This document shows positions 45,697 through 57,510 of a stretch of 64,000 nt of DNA, piece by piece; position 1 is the stretch's first letter, and each line of letters opens with the position of its first letter. Origin of the DNA: Helianthus annuus (taxonomy: Eukaryota > Streptophyta > Magnoliopsida > Asterales > Asteraceae); the NCBI RefSeq assembly GCF_002127325.2, contig NC_035449.2, positions 146,794,931 through 146,858,930 on the forward strand, in the 5' to 3' direction. A program made the position numbers and the translations under genes. The notes below the pieces were generated by a model. That model did not search any database. It was not told where the DNA came from and saw only the letters and a list, made by a program, of their open reading frames with translations.

Positions 45697-47224
45697 TAGG
45701 GGGAGTAGAAAATTTCAGAAAATCCAAAAACATTAGAAAATTTGAAAAAGCACAAAACTCATTTTTGATCTGAAAAATATTGATAAAACAACAAAAACAT
45801 GATAAAATGAAAAATGAGTTTTGTTGTAAAAAGAGGAAAGATAGTACATCACTGGACTGTCACAACATGCTAAAGAAATGGAACGTAAAAATGTGAAAAA
45901 CAATCTCACTGATGATATGCCAGTAGGTTTTTGCACATTTAGTAGATTGTGACGAGATATAAATCTAAATTCAAACTTGCTTAGTTCGTGGGTAACAACT
46001 TCTTGGATATATGGGTAACCCCCGAAATCTTGTTTGAAAGGTCCCTCTTTCTGAGATACTAGGTCTTTATGCTTAGTGATATCTGGGGTATTATCCCGGG
46101 ACTTCTGCTGAATGGAAATTCTGACCTAGTCCCCGGATAATACTTTCCGCAAAAGCTTGAAAAAGCGCAGCCCTCAGCAAATTGATGAAACAATAAAATT
46201 GATAATCATTGCTGTTGAAACAAAAGATCCTCTAAAGGGGACACACCAAAAGTCGAGCCATCATCTCTCTGCTGAACGAAAGTTCTGACCTGAGCTCTCA
46301 CGGTTTCGCATCTAACCCCTTACAGATATCATCTAGGTATACTCACCTGTAAGACTAAATATTGGGATCTGGATACGGGAGTATATTCAAGTAGTGGGAC
46401 ACGCGGATAAGTTTAAGTTCTTAAGACATTAATATCGTATCTCGGATCAGTTGAACTTTGTGTGAAAATTTAAGTGGATCAATATACTGACAATCTAAGT
46501 GAATTGTTTAGAACTTAAAATAAAATGAAGCTTAACGGTGTTGGTGATTTGTCTCATAAACTGATATGATCCTCTTACACAAACTCACAAAAATATTGTC
46601 TGTAAATATTTCTTTACTGCATTTCATTTTGGTTATTTCACAAAATTCCAAAAAGATTTTCGGTGTGTTTTAGCATAAATTTTGAAAAATTCAAAAAGAT
46701 TTTCGACAACTGATATTGAAAAGCTGATTTTCAAAATCCCAAGTGCTAAACATGATGACATTTGGTTTGGGAGAGTGTGTTTTAAGATTTATATTCTTAC
46801 AAGTGGTTCATCAGATATGAAATGTTAAATCATTTTATGATTGTTACAAGTAGTGTCTGAGTGAGTTAAAGCTTGTTTGTAAAAACTTATGTTTAAGGTA
46901 GAGATTGTGCAGATAACCTGAGCTGGAGGAGAGCCAGGTCACAATCTTGGAACAAATGCTGAACCTGTGAAAGCCAGACTGCGATCCCAGCTGATTGAGA
47001 GGGGGAGTCTGTGTTGCAAAGAGTCAGGTTCTGATTCTAAGATTGATTCTACTGATGAAGATTGAAGAGATCAACATCCGAGAGTAGAAGTTTGTTGGTG
47101 ATGAAAGAGAAAGAGAAGATAGAGATTGAGGATGCTTACAGTGTCAAATACTTCAAAGGAAGCCCAGAAGACTGATAAAGACTGAAGATGCAAAGACTCG
47201 ACACTGAAGACTCCATCAACATCC
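45697..47224 (+). other. Conserved non-coding 3' region of Copia-2
   Basis: Corresponds to 31978-33614 of Copia-1. The best-matching block is about 45840-46580. No ORF. Confidence 0.75.
46088..46143 (+). ncRNA. Conserved hairpin in Copia-2 3' region
   Basis: Arms 46088-46102 and 46129-46143 pair over 14 of 15 positions. The loop is 26 nt, as in Copia-1. Confidence 0.5.
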
Positions 47225-47233
47225 GAGGGGGAG
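47225..47233 (+). other. Copia-2 polypurine tract
   Basis: GAGGGGGAG, 2 nt before the 3' LTR. Confidence 0.85.
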
Positions 47234-47235
47234 TT

Positions 47236-47737
47236 TGTTGGTGCATCCGTCTGTCGTCTACGTCTTGTATCGAGTCTAGAGTAGGATAGGCTAGATCAGG
47301 GCACGGAATCCAAGTTTTTGTGTTTAGATGTGATTCCGCTCCACATGACATCTTGTCATCTGGAGCGAAACCCCTATATTCTGATTCCGCCCGAGAGTGT
47401 CTAATGTCCTGATTTCGCTCCAACTTGTAACATCTGATTTCGCTCGTTCTTATAATGCTGATTCCGCTCCTGTTGATCATGCATGTTCGAGCGGAATTAG
47501 AAATACTATAAATAGGTAGTCATTTGGAGCGAAATTACAGAGTTGTAGAGTGATTGTCTTCCGGTGAGCCACGAAGTGCTGCCGAAGTGTTGACTCAGCT
47601 GTAAACGTCGATCAATTAATAGAATCAACAGTTTAAAGTGTATACTCGGTGAATTGAACCCGATTTGTCTGTTTCCGCCGTTCAAATCAGGAATAGTTCT
47701 TCTGATAGACTCAATTAGGTCCGAATACGATCCTACA
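47236..47737 (+). repeat. Copia-2 3' LTR
   Basis: 502 bp, TGTTGGTGCATCC...CTACA, followed by TSD aaatc. Confidence 0.97.
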
Positions 47738-47742
47738 AAATC

Positions 47743-48508
47743 TTACCGGAATCGGGAGAAATCTGAGAAAAAGGATGAGAGCACGAGCTGGTCGGTCAGA
47801 GGTTTCCAAAAGTGGAAAGGATGACAATGGCAGGGGTATTTATAGGATGCCAAATGAGGAAAGTGCTGGCCGATCGGCCAGGCAGCTCGATCGGTCAGCC
47901 TGTCCGATCGGACAGCAGTCCGATCGGCTGGCTGTTCGATCGGCTGGTAGCCTGATCGATCAGCTGCACGATTCGAGTGTTCGGTGCGACGATTCTTGAT
48001 ATTTCGATTTCGGCTAAGGGCGATGCGAGTACGATAGAGTTTCCTATTCAAATTACTTTTAATCCCAACCACTATATCTAACCTACAATTATCTGTACTC
48101 GCGTTATCTCTTCTCCACCAATTATCATGATTCGATTTCGGTTGAGTTCAATTGAGTTTCGAGTTTCGGTTCGATTGGTCACCACTCATAACATAAAGTA
48201 AACACACACAAGTAACACATAAGGCACACACACACGTATAACAACACCCAAGTTGCATAATTCGAGTTTCGAGTTCGATGATGATTTGATTAGCTCGATT
48301 ATTGATTAATTGACTTTATCGCATTGTTACTTCCTATTATTCACAGTCGTAAAGCGGTTCGCATCGATAAATAAACCTCGATTAATTTGATTGTAATTAA
48401 TTACTCCACATAATACAACTAGCGTAAACATAAAATAGACTAACTACAGCCAAAGAAGTCAAAAGGGATTGACTTTGACTTTGACTTCCGGAAACACGGG
48501 GTGTTACA
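47743..48508 (-). repeat. Tekay-2 3' LTR, second part
   Basis: Continues the LTR after Copia-2. It contains a CGATCGG array (47871-47960) and a minus-strand TATA box (plus-strand tatttatag, 47838-47846). Confidence 0.92.
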
Positions 48509-48522
48509 GCCTCCCCTTGTTT
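48509..48522 (-). other. Tekay-2 polypurine tract
   Basis: The minus strand reads AAACAAGGGGAGGC directly before the 3' LTR. Confidence 0.8.
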
Positions 48523-48605
48523 AGGGAATTTCGTCCCGATATTAGGCCGAAGCCGTAACAACTAGCACCGTGAATCACCTTTTGTGACTTTCTCTCTCTA
48601 GACTT

Positions 48606-49433
48606 TCACTTAAACAACTGCGGGTACTTTGCCTTCATGTCGCTTTCGAGTTCCCAGGTGAACTCTGCGCCTCGTTTGCCTTCTCATCGGACTTTTACAA
48701 TAGGAATGCGCGAGCGTCTGAGTTGCTTGGTTTGGCGATCCATGATTTCAACAGGCTTTTCCACGAAGTGTAGCGTTTCGTTTATTTGAAGGTCGTCGAG
48801 AGGTACAATTAGATCATGCTCAGCCAGGCACTTTCGGAGGTTTGACACATGGAAAGTCGGGTGGACGTTACTAAGTTCCTCCGGTAGTTCGAGTCTGTAG
48901 GCGACTTTTCCGATCCTTTCCAGAATCTTAAAAGGTCCAACATATCGAGGCGCTAGTTTCCCTTTCTTGCCGAATCTGACCACACCCTTCCAAGGTGATA
49001 CGTTTAAGAGTACATAGTCACCAACGTCAAATTCAAGGGGTTTGCATCTTCTATCGGCGTAACTTTTCTGTCTATCATGGGCTTTCAACAAGTTGTCTCG
49101 AATTTGGAGGACTTTGTCAGTCGTTTCTTGTAGTAATTCGGGACCGGTTAATTGCGAGTGACCGATCTCGTGCCACACAATAGGCGATCGACATCTCCTT
49201 CCATATAAAGCCTCGAATGGTGCCATCTGGGTGCTGGTATGATAACTGTTATTGTATGAGAATTCGACTAGTGGCAGGTATTTATTCCAATTACCACCGA
49301 AGTCTATGACACACGCACGGAGCATGTCTTCAAGAGTTCGGATCGTTCTTTCAGTCTGTTCATCGGTTTGAGGATGGAATGCGGTACTCAGGCTAAGCGT
49401 AGTACCAAGAGCAGCTTGAAACGTTTCCCACAA
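48606..49433 (-). pseudogene. Tekay-2 integrase C-terminus with interrupted chromodomain
   Basis: The frame 49433-48684 carries the end of the integrase core (STAFHPQTDEQTERTI, catalytic Glu) and the [15 protein letters not shown] block. It then carries the start of a Tekay-type chromodomain (PVEIMDRQTKQLRRSRIP). A TGA at 48684-48686 stands where the family has the Trp of VRW. Translation in the same frame past it gives GAEFTWELESDMKAKYPQLF and ends at 48606. The domain is otherwise complete. Confidence 0.87.
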
Positions 49434-49831
49434 TCGCGAAGTAAACCGGGCATCACGGTCAGAGATGACGTCACGAGGCGTACCATGATTACAAATGATC
49501 TCGTCGGTGTAGATTCGGGCTAATCGTTCTACCTTCGTATTGGCAAAAAGTGGGCAGATTTGGTCAAACGATCAACGACAACCCAAATGCTGTCGTGACC
49601 TGGTGACGTGGGCGGAAGCTTTGTTTTGAAATCCATAGCTATACTCTCCCACTTCCATATAGGAATTGGGGGTTGTTCGAGTAAGCCAAAGGGTCTTTGA
49701 TGTTCAGCTTTGACTCTTGCACAAGTCAGGCATCTTCCAACATAGAGAGCGATATCCCTTTTCATGCCCGGCCACCAGTACTTGTAGCAAAGATCCTGGT
49801 ACATTTTATCGGCACCGGGATGAATAGAATA
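49434..49831 (-). pseudogene. Tekay-2 integrase zinc finger and core, 5' part
   Basis: The frame 49804-49529 encodes the zinc finger end ([10 protein letters not shown]) and the first catalytic Asp ([11 protein letters not shown]). A frameshift near 49530 follows. The second Asp (SDRDARF) is readable at about 49450-49475. In the same frame as the RT ORF, a TGA at 49832-49834 separates the two. Confidence 0.85.
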
Positions 49832-51154
49832 TCAGGATTTGTGGGCTTCGTCCATTAAAATCTTTCGCAATTCGGTCCGCTTAGGGACCCAAATTCGGTC
49901 CAGAAAATAGAAGATCCCATTTGATTTTCTTACAAGCTGAGCTCCATCGTGATAGATTCTCTCCTTCTTCAAGGTACGTTCATTAAAACAAGCATGTTGG
50001 GCTTCACGGATGAGGGTTTCGAGATCGTGCTGGGCTTGAGTATTACGAATACTGAGCAGATAATTCCGTCTACTGAGCGCGTCGGCAACAACATTTGCTT
50101 TGTCTGGGTGATAACGAATCTCACAGTCGTAGTCGTTAAGAAGTTCTACCCATCGGCGTTGACGCGTATTGAGTTCTTTCTGGTCAAAGATGTGTTGTAA
50201 ACTCCTGTGATCGGTGAAGATCATACACTTGGTACCATACAGGTAGTGTCGCCATATCTTTAACGCAAAAACAACCGCACCTAGCTCAAGATCATGGGTT
50301 GTATAGTTCTTCTCGTGGATTTTGACCTGACGAGATGCGTAAGCTATAACCTTGTCCCGCTGCATAAGAACACAACCAAGACCGAGGTTGGAAGCATCAC
50401 AATAGACAACGAAGTCGTTGTTTCCGTCGAGCAATGTGAGAACAGGAACATTGCAAAGCATGCGCTTGAGGGTTTGAAAGGCAAACTCTGGTTCGGTTCC
50501 CCAAACAAAAGACTTGTCTTTATGAGTAAGAGCGGTAAGCGGCACAGCGATCTTGGAGAATCCTTTGATAAATCGTCGGTAATAGCCTGCTAATCCGAGA
50601 AAAGAACGGATTTCAGACGGGTTCTTGGGCGTAATCCAACTCTTAACTGCTTCAATCTTCGCGGGATCGACATGTATACCTTGACTATTGACGATGTAAC
50701 CTAGAAACTGAACCTCCTCCAGCCAGAATTCGCATTTGGAGAACTTGGCATAGAGTCGATTCCCCTGGAGTAACTCGAGAACCAAACGTAGATGTTGCAC
50801 GTGTTCGGCTTTCGACTTGGAATAGATCAAGACATCGTCGATGAAGACAATGGCGAAACGGTCTAGAAATGGCTTACACACGCGATTCATCAGATCCATG
50901 AAAACCGCGGGTGTGTTGGTTAAACCAAAAGGCATAACAACGAACTCATAGTGGCCGTATCGAGTGCGAAAAGCGGTTTTAGGTATATCTTCTTCCTGAA
51001 TGCGCAGTTGATGATAGCCTGAGCGTAGATCGATCTTCGAGAAACACTTAGCACCTTGCAGTTGATCAAACAAGTCGTCGATGCGAGGTAGGGGGTAACG
51101 GTTCTTGATGGTTAACTTATTCAACTCCCGATAATCGATACCCATCTTGAACAT
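49832..51154 (-). pseudogene. Tekay-2 reverse transcriptase and RNase H
   Basis: A 440-codon frame. RT motifs: [32 protein letters not shown], catalytic [12 protein letters not shown]. RNase [55 protein letters not shown]. It ends at TGA 49832 after DEAHKS, where the family has Arg (CGA). Upstream it is in frame with the protease, with a TAG at 51236 between. Confidence 0.92.
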
Positions 51155-51235
51155 CCAATCCTTCTTTTTAACGAAGAGGACTGGCGCGCCCCAAGGAGAG
51201 GTGCTCGGGCGAATAAAACCTTTTTCAAGTAATTC

Positions 51236-51907
51236 CTAGAGTTGGTTCGAGAGTTCCCGCATTTCGGATGGCGCGAGTCGATAAGGGGCTTTGGCTACGG
51301 GGTTAGCTCCAGGAATGAGGTCGAGACGAAAGTCGATATCACGACTTGGCGGTAGTCCAGGAAGATCATCAGGGAATACCTCAGGAAATTCACGGAACAC
51401 TGGAACGTCTTTAACTTCTGTCTTCCTTTTCTTTTCCTTCTCCGCTACTACAATGTTGGCCAAGAAAGCTCTGTATTCCTTGCGGAGATACTTGCTAGCT
51501 TGGACACACGACATGAGCTTAAGACCTTTCGAAGCAGTTTCACCGTAGACACATAGTAAATCACCATTCGCGAGCGAGAATCGAGTCATCTTGGCGAAGC
51601 ACACAACTTCAGCATGGTTTTCCCGAAGAAAGTCCATGCCTACTTTGATGTCAAAACTTCCGAGTTGCATCGGAATGAGGTCGATTGGGAAGATGTGATT
51701 GTTGAGCTCGAGAGTACAATCACGAAGAACAGAATTAACGGCGACAGTTCTTCCAGTAGCGACTTCGACTTCGAATGACGAGGGGAGATAAGAGCGCTTA
51801 CGACTAAGGAGCTTCTCGAATTCAAACGACACAAAGCAGTTATCGGCTCCAGTATCAAACAAACATGATGCATATATACCATTCACAAGGAACGTACCAT
51901 TAACCAC
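51236..51907 (-). pseudogene. Tekay-2 aspartic protease
   Basis: A 223-codon frame with active site CLFDTGADNCFVS and a downstream GMDFLRENHAEV block. It leads into the RT N-terminus (FREFPEVFPDDLPGLPPSRD). It ends at TAG 51236-51238 just before the RT core and is in frame with the RT. Confidence 0.9.
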
Positions 51908-51994
51908 GTTGTCAGCCTGGGCTTGTCGAGCATTGATGTTGAAGGTTCTGGCACGTGCTGCTTGTTGCTGCTGCTGAGGCTGCTGCTGCTGGTG

Positions 51995-53228
51995 CTAGGG
52001 CTCTTGCTTCACAACCCTATTCGGGCACATGTTTGCAAAGTGGTTAGGATTACCACATGCAAAGCAGACTCGAGCATTGATCGCGGGTGCTTGAGCTGCA
52101 TGTTGGCCTTGCGGGGGTGGAAGTAGAGCTTGATGAGCAGTGGCTTGAACTGGGGCTTGACGAGGACCATAGCGACAATTGGCAGTAAAATGGCCGTATA
52201 AATTGCAATGAGCACAGAAACGACAGGCGAGACCCACCGGATGATGATATGAGCATGTCGGGCAAAGCGGGTGGGGACCTGTGTATCCGCGTTTTGCTGG
52301 CGGCGCTTGAGTAACTGGTGCTGGTCGATGATGAGATTGCTGCTGAGCCGGTACGGCTTGCAGAGGGGCAGCAGTGGTAGTGACAGCACAGTTCTTGTTG
52401 CTGGAGCTGCTGTTGTTGTGCTTCTTCTTGCAGCGTGATGACTTGGATGGTTGAGCAGTGGCGGTTTCGGCGGTCGGTGCGGTGGTAGCTTGATGCAGAG
52501 ACTTGGAGGGCTTATCCCAGAAACCAGCTTTCACTCGCTTGTTGTTGATTTCAGCGGCAAGCAAGTAAGTCTCTTCAATTGATGAAGTCTTCGCGGCGTG
52601 AACAAAATCGGCAACACAATCGGGTAGAGCTCGAATGTACTTCTTGATTGCTATCTCTAGCGTCTTGACTTGATCGGGACAGATGATGCTGAGCTGTTCA
52701 AAGCGAGCAGTTGGGGCAGCGTTGTCTCCATCCTTCTGCTTAATGTTCCAAAACTCGTCCTCCAGCTTTTGGCGTTCATGGGGAAGGCAGAATTCGTCCA
52801 TCATAATGGCTTTCAGCTCTTCCCAGGTCAGCTCATAAGCTGCATCGTTCCCGCGTTTGTTTCGTTCGGCGGTCCACCAGTCTAGAGCTCGGGACTTGGA
52901 AGACACCGGTTGCGTTTAGGGTATGGAGATTTTCTGGACAGCCGCTTTGGCGCAGAGTGACTTCGATGGAATCGAACCATTGAAACATAGCTGTTGGGCC
53001 ATCTTCTCCGGTGAATTCCTTTGGTCCGCATGCCTTGAACTGTTTAAAGCTGAAACCAGTTTTGGCAGCATCTTTGAGAGCTTCAGTTCGCGACTCCTCA
53101 GATGATTTACTGACGTTTTCGTAGACCTCGCTCACAGCCTTTGCTACTTTCTTGGCGATGATAGCAGCAAGGCGTCTGTCTCTCTTTTCTTGGCGAGTAA
53201 GAGGGGTTCGGTGTCCAAATGACGACAT
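51995..53228 (-). pseudogene. Tekay-2 gag with two Cys-His knuckles; frameshifted
   Basis: The ATG at 53228 (MSSFGHRTPLTRQEKRDRRL) opens the N-terminal part (FKQFKACGPKEFTGEDGPTA). A frameshift near 52910 moves it to the frame 52906-51995 (ALDWWTAERNKRG ... KLEDEFWNIKQ). Two knuckle-like motifs follow a His/Pro/Gln-rich linker: CAHCNLYGHFTANC and CFACGNPNHFANMC. It ends at TAG 51995 in a Gln-rich stretch that continues in frame into the protease, so gag and protease were one reading frame. Confidence 0.88.
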
Positions 53229-54364
53229 TGTCTGCAACAGACATCGTCGTAGGTCTCAGACACATCATAATCGAATCTCACCTCACACGCCTAGTTCTAA
53301 CTAAGGCTTAGGAACACGTTGAAGCACGTATCATATAAACACATAGGCACATAACCACATATTCACATAGTCACAGAAGCACATAAGCACGTAGGGCACA
53401 GAATCACAGAAGCACATACACATTTAATCATAGAGGCAGATACTATCACGTAATCCTCCTATCAACACACAGAAGCACATACAATATCCTGACTGTCCCA
53501 AAGGTTGCGAGCATTCGAATATAGCGATTGCGCATAGCATATCGAGTAGTATAGTATAATCGTATAATATAGCATAATGTCGTCTAGATTAGCAGCGACT
53601 TGTTAGCGTATTGAGATAGAAGAGCAATGCGGGTTGTGTGTGTCGATCGAAGTGAGAGCAAAAATCGAGTAAATATCAAAATTAAACACATAAACAGTTA
53701 AACACATATAAACACATAAACGAGTCATCAGAGTCAGCAGTTGCGGGCTCAGAATCGAAACACGTAATAATCGAGAAATAGATTGTCTGCGGCTATTAGA
53801 CATTGACTACCCAAAACATTTCGACTATTCTCAAGGACTCGTCGTCACATTTCGACTTTCGGGGTCGTGTTCTGCCTCGATTCTTGGGTATTCAGCACGC
53901 ATTCCCTGAGTCATACTCGTGAGTTCAGGTCGTTGGAGTCCGTCGAGGCTTTGATGAGACAAATAAGAGTCGGAACAAGTTGTCAAGGTTAGGGTTTCAC
54001 CCCTGGCTTAGCAACTTCTTCCTTGCTTTTAGTAAAATAGAGGAGATTATTTATCAAAATATGGATTTCACTCCTGATTTGGTATAATTATCCTCGTTAA
54101 ACAGGCGTTCGTTATTGAAAAATAATGAAGAAGTCATTAATAAGTTGATAAAACAGCATTGACCAAGCAACTTAGTCGAGAGTTTGCGGTTTTCACACCT
54201 AATCCCGACTTAATCACTTGTCTTTGGTTGAAAATTCGAGTGCAGTGATAGTGTAGAGTAAGCGAGAGGTAGCACATAGACTTGGTCTGTTGGTTCCTAA
54301 CTATAGTCTAGGTCTCTAAGACATCGACCCGGACTAGGTCGTGTCTGCCTAATTTCCTATAGTT
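53229..54364 (-). other. Tekay-2 leader
   Basis: About 1.1 kb between PBS and gag ATG without ORF. It contains a loose array of cacat/agcacat phrases (about 53335-53490). Confidence 0.7.
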
Positions 54365-54379
54365 ATGGCTCTGATACCA
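54365..54379 (-). other. Tekay-2 primer binding site (initiator Met tRNA)
   Basis: The minus strand reads TGGTATCAGAGCCAT, 3 nt from the 5' LTR, identical to Tekay-1. Confidence 0.9.
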
Positions 54380-54382
54380 ATC

Positions 54383-57174
54383 TGTCACACCCCAACCGAT
54401 GGGGGAATCATCAGGGCATGGCACTGAGTGAAACAGATTGTCCAGAAGTTTCCATAACAATTCTCATTACTATCCAATTTATATAATACGTCCCATACCA
54501 TACCTTAAATAGCAAACAAATTATTACAGATAATCATCCAGGCAAATATTCTGTTCCGACAACACAGATTTAAATATAAATACAGCAATTGTTTATCTGC
54601 TTCTAGAAACCCTTAAATTGACCACTACAGACAACTATTTGTTGGGCTCTAGAGCTTTATTCTAGCCTTGCTTTCCTAGCAGATAAGCATCTTAAACACC
54701 TGTCACATACGTTAAAATACAGTTAATACATAAAATGTAAAGGTGAGCACACAAGTTTGATAATAGCATAATAGAGTTCAAAATAGTTTACGCATAACCA
54801 GCACGTACACAGAGGAAAACGAAGCATGTTAATTATCGACATGGATCTATCGATACCAATGACTGCGGGTTGACTGCCCGAGGCAGTTCGCAATACATGA
54901 TTACCACTGTAATCCATGCAAGTAATTGTCCTTAACAACCCCCGTGTGAACGGGTGCTGAGTCCAAACTATAGTACTATCGTCGTTAAGGCAGGTAGACA
55001 GCATTCCAAGTGTAAACATAACAACAAGCATTCATTAAGTCACGTAATACATGCGGTAACGGTTAGCGTTTAAAGTAATTGAGTAGTGTGTTCGATGTGA
55101 TTTTGTATAAGTAACGTATGTAACACCCAAAAGTGCTAAAGCAAAAAGGGTTTGAGTATACTCACAGCGGTTGATGGATTGAAGGGAGCGCTTGAGAGTA
55201 GGGTTAGCCTGAATAGTTCGATAGCATAACGATAAGCAACGCGTAAAATGGAAACAAGTGCTGGAGGGTCGGGCATCTGGTCGATCGGACGGTAGTCCGA
55301 TCGAATGGCTGACCGTTCGGTTGACAGTCCGTTCGGACAGCTGTCCGGTCGGTCAGTAGGCCGATCGGATGGCTGTTCGAGTGGATTGTTTCTTCCTTTG
55401 AGAAGGATGTGTTTGTGTATGATGGCTTGACTTTTGAAGTTTTCGTTGAAGCATTTGAAAACATTGAAGTATCTTTACCTTTCAGGTCGGTTGATCGGAC
55501 GGTTGTCCATTCGGCCGGCTGCCCAATCGGTTAGGTACTTCAGCAAACAAGTTCTCAGCAGGGTGTCACCTGATCGGACGGCTATTCGATCGGGTGGCAC
55601 TCCAAACGCGTTGAACATGTTGAAAATCGACTGAGTGTTGAAGCATAGTATCTCATGATCCGAAGAGTAATTCAAATCGGACAGTAGTCCGATCGAACAG
55701 CACTTCGTTCAATACTAGACTTCATGAAATTGTTCAAGTGTGGAACCATGTGCTAGCCGATCGGCTGGCCAGTTCGATCGGCTGACTATCCGATCGGCTG
55801 GCTGTCCGTTCGGACAGTAGTCCGATCGGTCAGCATCCTGACTTGGTCGGCCTGTTCGTCTAACACTTGGTTGTTCTGATTTGTCTGTCGTTTTATTGAG
55901 GTATTTTGACAATGAGTCGAACCATAGGACCCTTGTTCTTACTTGTTCCTCCTGATCGGACAGGAATCACCCAAATCCGGCCGGTGAATTGTTCGGAACG
56001 GAGTTTAACGTTTAACCCGAAATCGTGAACCTCGTGGATAGAATCCAAATCTTGACCACACGACTACTAGGATGATTAGTAAGTCGGCATAAGCTTCGTT
56101 TCTATCGGTTTTGAAGGCATTGAGTGTAAAAGAGTTGAAAGAAAGTTGGAAAACCATCTTTCAATCCTTTTCACCGTGTAAATGTTTAGATCCATGAAAG
56201 ATCTTTGTTTGTTTATGTGGAAATCGGCTAGATCCAAGTTATTCTTGGTGGATTGAGGCCAAAACATGAAGTTCTTCAAGAACACCATGATGACATCATC
56301 CTAGAACACTTGAATCTTGATGATTTCACGGTTAAAAGTTAAGATTTGAAAGATAGAAAGGTGTAGGAGTGCACATAGATCAAGAAAGTACAAGATTTAG
56401 GATGAAATCTTACCGGAATCGGGAGAAATCTGAGAAAAAGGATGAGAGCACGAGCTGGTCGGTCAGAGGTTTCCAAAAGTGGAAAAGATGACAATGACAG
56501 GGGTATTTATAGGATGCCAAATGAGGAAAGTGCTGGCCGATCGGCTAGGCAACTCGATCGGTCAGCCTGTCCAATCGGACAGCAGTCCGATCGGCTGGCT
56601 GTTCGATCGGCTGGTAGCCTGATCGATCAGCTGCACGATTCGAGTGTTCGGTGGGATGATTCTTGATATTTCGATTTCGATTGAGGGCGATGCGAGTACG
56701 ATAGAGTTTTCTATTCAAATTACTTTTAATCCCAACCACTATATCTAACCTACAATTATCTGTATCTCGCGCTATCTCTTCTCCACCAATTATCATGATT
56801 CGATTTCGGTTGAGTTCGATTGAGTTTCGAGTTTTGATTCGATTGGTCACCACTCATAACATAAAGTAAACACACACAAGTAACACATAAGGCACACACA
56901 CGTATAACAACACCCAAGTTGCATAATTCGAGTTTCTAGTTCGATGATGATTTGATTAGCTCGATTATTGATTAATTGACTTTATCGCATTGTTACTGCT
57001 TATTATTCACAGTCGTAAAGTGGCTCGCAACGATAAATAAACCTCGATTAATTCGATTCTAATTAATTACCCCACATAATACAACTAACGTAAACATAAA
57101 ATAGACTAACTACAGCCAAAGATGTCAAAAGGGATTGACTTTGACTTTGACTTCCGGAAACACGGGGTGTTACA
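54383..57174 (-). repeat. Tekay-2 5' LTR
   Basis: 2792 bp, TGTCACACCCCAACC...GTGTTACA. CGATCGG arrays lie at about 55275-55840 and 56537-56630. Confidence 0.96.
56504..56544 (-). promoter_or_regulatory. Probable Tekay-2 LTR core promoter
   Basis: The minus strand has CTATAAATA (56504-56512) with a CCGATCGG core 25 bp upstream (56537-56544), the first of a phased series. Confidence 0.5.
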
Positions 57175-57179
57175 TTATT

Positions 57180-57328
57180 ATTCTAATTGTTTATTATTTT
57201 TCTAAACGTCTCCCTTTAAGCCCCTTCTACAGTTCCACCCCGTGGTTTCTTGGCAAAGCCCCCTCTGCTGATGTGGCAGACACGTATCGTTCCACGCCCC
57301 CTTCAAACCTCTTCCACTCTAAATAGTC
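57180..57328. mobile_element. Harbinger/Tourist-like MITE, right part
   Basis: Right portion of the element split by Tekay-2. It ends ...CCACTCTAAATAGTC at 57328, followed by TTA. Confidence 0.6.
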
Positions 57329-57510
57329 TTAATGTTGACTGATTCCGAGGTTACCTTTAGATGCGTATGCAAGTCCCTAAATTCATTTACAATAGTTAAT
57401 ATATATAATAATTAATGTTTAAACAAACAAATAAATACAGTGGTTTCATTTAATTATTTTATATTAAACCTGTTTAGCAAGTCTAAACGGAAGATGTTTT
57501 TTTCGACTAG

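Larger units (their letters stand above)
40404..47737 (+). mobile_element. Copia-2: gag-only, non-autonomous SIRE-like copia element
   Basis: LTRs of 502 bp (40404-40905, 47236-47737) with a perfect TSD aaatc (40399-40403, 47738-47742). It has an initiator-Met PBS, a PPT, a long gag, and a 3' non-coding region shared with Copia-1. Protease, integrase, RT and RNase H are absent: from the post-gag hairpin (45276) only about 420 bp separate gag from the sequence equivalent to the start of the Copia-1 3' region. It must have been moved by proteins of other elements. LTRs differ at about 13 of 502 positions by eye. Confidence 0.93.
38378..57174 (-). mobile_element. Tekay-2: Tekay-like Ty3/gypsy chromovirus nested in a MITE
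   Basis: The 5' LTR is 54383-57174 (2792 bp). The 3' LTR is 38378-48508, split by Copia-2; subtracting Copia-2 and one TSD copy gives exactly 2792 bp. The first base pair of the 3' LTR has mutated (TT for TG). Flanks gtatt (38373-38377) and ttatt (57175-57179) are a 5-bp TSD with one mismatch. A minus-strand initiator-Met PBS, a PPT, and gag-protease-RT-RNase H-integrase-chromodomain order are present. It is related to Tekay-1 but clearly diverged, with a different gag knuckle region and different LTR motif arrays. Confidence 0.93.

Noticed and set aside
37919..57422. Shared taataattaatgtttaa phrase on both sides of the Tekay-2 nest (37920 and 57405)
   Set aside because: Too short and AT-rich to show a duplication or recombination event; may be two copies of one small repeat.
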